A DNA stretch of 64,000 bases from Bidens hawaiensis (Eukaryota > Streptophyta > Magnoliopsida > Asterales > Asteraceae). Position numbers and translations under genes: made by a program. The notes under the pieces were generated by a model. It ran no database searches and was not told the origin of the DNA. It worked only from the letters and a program-made list of their open reading frames with translations. Within the stretch, counting starts at the first letter, position 1; every line of letters starts with the position of its first letter. The DNA lies in NCBI GenBank assembly GCA_021521415.1, contig JAIQDT010000837.1, positions 682,001-746,000 of the forward strand. Direction: 5' to 3'. Below, piece after piece: positions 60,476 through 64,000 of the stretch.

Positions 60476-62045
60476 TGACCCAAATTCGGTTGGTATTGGT
60501 TAAGTTCGTCACGCCACCTGCACTAAATCAAAAAATTATATGTGAACGCCCAAAATAGTGTTAGCACGCGTACAACTTATGATGAAAGAGACACATATAC
60601 GGTTGGTATCTAATAGAAAAATAAATTAGTAAACGTATAGCTTATGACACACAAAATAATATAAGTAAAACGACGTTTATTCGGTTGGAAAATTACAGGA
60701 GTTGTGACAAAAATTTGGTTGGCATCTATAGGTTCGCCACAATAATGGAACTAAACCCAAAAAATAATTTTGAAAAATTGACATATTTAAAAAAAACAAA
60801 CAAACACGGGAGTTGCAGTGGCGAGTCAACATACATGGGGTCAGTAATGATTTACCATAAGTAAACATATAAACGAATTTCGTTATTTGCTAGGTTTGTT
60901 ACGGTATTGAAACTGAATAAACAATAACACGGTATCAAAACTGAATAAACAATAACACGGGTGTTGCAGCGACGATGCGTTGCGTTTTTAGTTAGCATCG
61001 CTTAAATTCGTTACGACACCGAAACTAAATCTAAAACTCAATAATACTTAAAAAAAACATTGAAAATAATCTATATTGAAATGCCTTTAAAAAATGTGAT
61101 GTGATAAAATAACAAAAAGATAAAAAAATGATGTATATACACAGCCAAAGGGATTCGAACCCTGGCAGACAACATAACCACCAAGAACTTAGCAAAACAG
61201 ACTTGAGCCAACACACCAACACTAATAAGCTTATTTAAAGGATGAAACTAAATTCCTAAATACTAAAAAAGTGAGTTTTTTAAAAGTAGTTGTGACACAA
61301 AAATTTGATCTTTATCTATATATATATAATATATATTTATATAATAATAATAACAACAACAACGATATAATAATAATAATAATAATACAACACAAAAAAG
61401 CATCTATGATTTCAATGTGAAGTAGTAATGAAGTTTTAAATATGTTTCAATTTGGTAATTCATATACTTTTTGTCTAAATAAGGTCACCAAATCTTCAAA
61501 TCTAGCCGCATCAGATTTTTTATGCGTTAAAAAAGCAACGGCGAAGAAGTTGCGGGGGTCCAGATTTGCAACATATGTAGTTATGTTTAAAAAACTAGAA
61601 ATAAAAAACATTAATTATATTGAAAATAAAAACAAGAATCCATCGCACCTCCACATCAACATAAAAAACAATAAAAAGGTTTCCTCATTAAAACAAATAA
61701 AAAAAAAGAAAAAAAAAACATGTTAAAACCTATAATTTAAATAAAATATGAACATTGAGTGACTTAATTACGGAAAATGGAACGAGATCTCGATTACCTC
61801 ATCTCAAAGGGGCTTACCGAAGAGGCTGCATTATTGGAAGAACTAGAAGTTCAAAAAATATGCGAAGTTTACAACCTAGGAAAATAATTTTTAGTTTTAT
61901 TGGGTTTTTTTGTTTTGTATTTTTTTATTTCGGTATTTCTTTTTTAATTTTAATGAATTTATTTATTTACTTAATTTAATGAGTTTTTATTTGTTTAATT
62001 TAAATATAAAAAGAAAATAAAAAAGATGACGTGACGATGTGATGA
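60476..62045. other. AT-rich stretch, probably within the Helitron-like element
   Basis: No supported gene. 'cgggtgttgcagcgacgatg' and 'cgggagttgcagtggcgagt' look like decayed copies of the same Helitron-end motif. Microsatellite-like (ATA)n lies near 61350-61390. Confidence 0.35.
61143..61215 (-). repeat. tRNA-like Pol III box pair (SINE-like)
   Basis: On the minus strand GGTTCGAATCC is an exact B box, and TGGCTCAAGTC about 45 bases upstream fits an A box. The whole does not fold as a functional tRNA by inspection (no convincing acceptor stem), so a tRNA-derived SINE or tRNA relic is more likely. Confidence 0.4.
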
Positions 62046-62131
62046 GACTACAAACTACTACACTCTTAAAATCAAAATCTCATCTCTGCTGACGTGGCGT
62101 CACGTGTCGAAAATCCCCCTATTTTATAGTC
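62046..62131. mobile_element. Tiny MITE, 86 bp (copy 2)
   Basis: The ends GACTACAA and TTATAGTC are inverted. The interior is homologous to the 88-bp copy at 48097-48184. Confidence 0.45.
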
Positions 62132-62419
62132 TCTACACACTCTTATTATATATGTACCCAAAAACGTACTCATACATGTCATTAACCAACCCCTATGCAC
62201 ACTATCCAAAAAACATGTATAAAAAGGATCTAGAACTCACATATTCTCTCAAACTTTTATAAGACGTGTGAATTCCTTCTATGCCGAACACTTGAAAAAC
62301 TTTACAAGGTTCATGTGTGAAATAATCATTAATGTTGTTTATAACCATCAATGTTCAAGCTTTAAAGCCCATGTATTTCATGGGATATGTCAATGTGAAA
62401 ATTAATACAGTGAATTATT

Positions 62420-62519
62420 TATAAAAAGATAAATAAATGTTAAATATAAGAACTGTTTTGGACAAAAATCTACTAAGGATAATATATCCAAATCTGTAAT
62501 TGTGAGGTTTAGTGCAACG

Positions 62520-62581
<62 letters not shown>

Positions 62582-63140
62582 TGTATCAACGAAATAAGGA
62601 TGAACACCGTGATTTGTTGCGAGGAAAACCCCTTTAATTTTAATCAAATTAAAGGAAAAAAAAACCCCGGGTGATGACAAATCGTCTATCACCACTTTAT
62701 TAATGTAAAAATCGGGTTACAAGAGTTGGAGATTATGATCATAAATACAATACTTGCTATGTGTGTGTGTATGTTGCTAGAGAGAATTATGAGCACTGCT
62801 GGAGTGTGTGAGGTGATAATTGTGTAACCCTAGCTGATCACAATCTCGTTTATAAAACAAAAAATAACAATACCTAATGTCCTATTTATCTGCCACCTTC
62901 CCACTAGCTTAGTCCATCACTTTGACCACGTGTTGAATAAGACTTGTAGCGAAATCTTAGGTGGAACAGGTCCTAGAGCCGTTATATCTATCAACTATTA
63001 ATCTACACATGAGATACAATCGTTAGTAAATAATAAGTACTGAGGATCCTTGATCCTGACAGGATCTGACTAAGGATAACTGATCCAAGAACATATGCCA
63101 GGATAACGTATCCACAGTGTCAAATTTCTGTGCCCTAACA
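62420..63140 (-). mobile_element. 3' LTR of a Tat-like Ty3/gypsy element
   Basis: On the minus strand the LTR starts TGTTAGGGCACAG immediately after a purine tract (TTTTGGGGGCAA, 63143-63154), and a TATA box (TTTATAAACG) is at about 62850. It includes a (ATT)n microsatellite (62518-62581). The low-coordinate end is not resolved. The internal region lies at higher coordinates and leaves the window. Confidence 0.5.
62518..62581. repeat. (ATA)n microsatellite
   Basis: About 21 uninterrupted trinucleotide units. It causes a spurious poly-Ile frame on the minus strand. Confidence 0.95.
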
Positions 63141-63154
63141 ATTGCCCCCAAAAT

Positions 63155-63720
63155 AGCGATTGTGATAAGATCACAGCTGTCATTTTGCCTTTGAATTCAG
63201 ACTTCCTGCAAAAATAGATGAGATTTGACAAGCTAGATATAATTATCATATAGCTATATAGTTTCCTTGAGAACTTCCCTTCAAGCTATATATCCAAAAC
63301 TTCTTATTCTCCCTGCAAATCATGGACAACCAGTAACACCTGTTTAACCCGGGTGGATGGTCCATCTTTAAATGGTGAAGTCTGGGTTAGCTTTTGGTAA
63401 TTTTAAGTAAGTTTTTAACGAACAATATCTTTTGACTATTTGCTTGTTACTTATTATTTTGAAAGTTTGTTTGATATAGCTTTAGATTTAATAATAGTTT
63501 TGAGAAAAATTCAAGGGTAAATTATCCTTATAAAAACAGGTTAAGAATAGTGTATCCTTACGTCTATAAAGATATAAAGATTAAAACCGAATAAATATAA
63601 ATTGATAAGTAGAAATCATACCATAAGATATAATTAGTTCTAAGTTACCATAAGCATTGATCCTTCTGCGATCCTTGTAGTTGAACTTAGGATACCTTAT
63701 GCAAATAACTTATGATATTA
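63155..63720. other. Internal region of the Tat-like element, noncoding
   Basis: Between the purine tract and the tandem repeat I see no ORF. It presumably belongs to the 3' untranslated part of the minus-strand element. Confidence 0.35.
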
Positions 63721-64000
63721 ACTGGGATTAACCCAAACAAACTGGGGACAAGCCCACAAAATAAACTGGGGACAAGCCCGTGCAACTGGGGACAAGCCCG
63801 TGTAATCTGGGGAGAAGCCCGTGAACTGGGGACAAGCCGAAAAACTAGGGGCAAGCCCAAACTGGTGTTAAACTGGGGACAAGCCCAAACTGGTGTTAAA
63901 CTGGGGACAAGCCCAAACTGGTGTTAAACTAGGGACAAGCCCAAAAACTGGGGACAAACCCAAACTGGGGACCGGCCCAAAGATACGGATGTCAACTGGG
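63721..64000. repeat. Short tandem repeat 'actggggacaagccc'
   Basis: About 14 units of 15-29 bases ('aactggggacaagcccaaac', 'tggtgttaaactggggacaa') continue to the window edge. Three consecutive long units (63854-63935) are almost identical, suggesting recent expansion. Confidence 0.9.

Noticed and set aside
61143..61215. Functional tRNA gene
   Set aside because: Box motifs are present but no acceptor stem or complete cloverleaf is evident; listed as SINE-like only.
62402..62695. Minus-strand frame with a poly-Ile stretch
   Set aside because: Translation of the (ATA)n microsatellite.
63712..63927. Gly/Lys/Pro repeat protein, or CRISPR-like regular repeats
   Set aside because: A simple tandem repeat with no unique spacers, in a plant LTR-element context.

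Overview
This window is nuclear DNA from a flowering plant. The repeat families (Tat-type Ty3/gypsy with an antisense gene, Maximus/SIRE-like Ty1/copia with an extra downstream ORF, PIF/Harbinger, MULE, hAT, Helitron, several MITE families) and a SINE-like motif at about 20.7 kb that I associate with Asteraceae suggest a composite such as lettuce, sunflower or chrysanthemum. The family assignment is an inference. I found no convincing host protein-coding gene, tRNA, rRNA or CRISPR array. The sequence is AT-rich, transposon-dense intergenic DNA.

Layout. 1-7.4 kb: part of a Tat-lineage Ty3/gypsy element whose pol lies on the minus strand (protease, RT, RNase H plus a second RNase H, integrase). 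A separate intron-containing gene runs antisense to pol (614-3300) with its own TATA box, and the tail of a second such gene lies at 1-290. 7.4-13.4 kb: a 5'-truncated copia element (+). 13.4-14.0 kb: a 625-bp retroposed fragment encoding a CCHC zinc finger and an endonuclease-like domain, with a 13-bp target-site duplication and an A-tail. 14.6-18.6 kb: a Helitron (minus) carrying two nested MITEs and a possible B3-like exon. 18.86-20.71 kb: a probable solo LTR with minisatellites. 23.4-24.5 kb: an internally deleted hAT element. 25.3-25.9 kb: a chromovirus-type LTR start with polypurine tract.

26.0-27.4 kb: the N-terminal part of a MULE transposase gene (FAR1 domain). 28.45-34.6 kb: a second copia (+) with 5' LTR and tRNA-Met primer site, cut inside RT by a second copy of the MULE 5' region (34.6-35.4 kb). 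The two MULE copies each carry a different MITE at a site that is empty in the other. 35.9-47.6 kb: a third copia (minus) with 242-bp LTRs, primer site, broken pol and an extra coiled-coil ORF downstream of pol. 48.3-52.8 kb: an unclassified inverted-repeat element sitting in microsatellite DNA. 52.8-54.6 kb: a 1.04-kb foldback between 375-bp direct repeats. 55-58.7 kb: a tandem repeat array interrupted by a structurally complete PIF/Harbinger element (TTA target duplication, intact 422-aa DDE transposase). 58.7-59.1 kb: a Tourist-like MITE. 60.4 kb: a second Helitron 3' end. 62.4-64 kb: a Tat-like 3' LTR, its polypurine tract and a short tandem repeat.

Nearly all coding sequences are relics with stops and frameshifts. 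The exceptions are the Harbinger transposase and some individual retroelement domains. What the window mainly records is the order of insertions: nested elements, empty/filled site pairs, target duplications and recombinant junctions.
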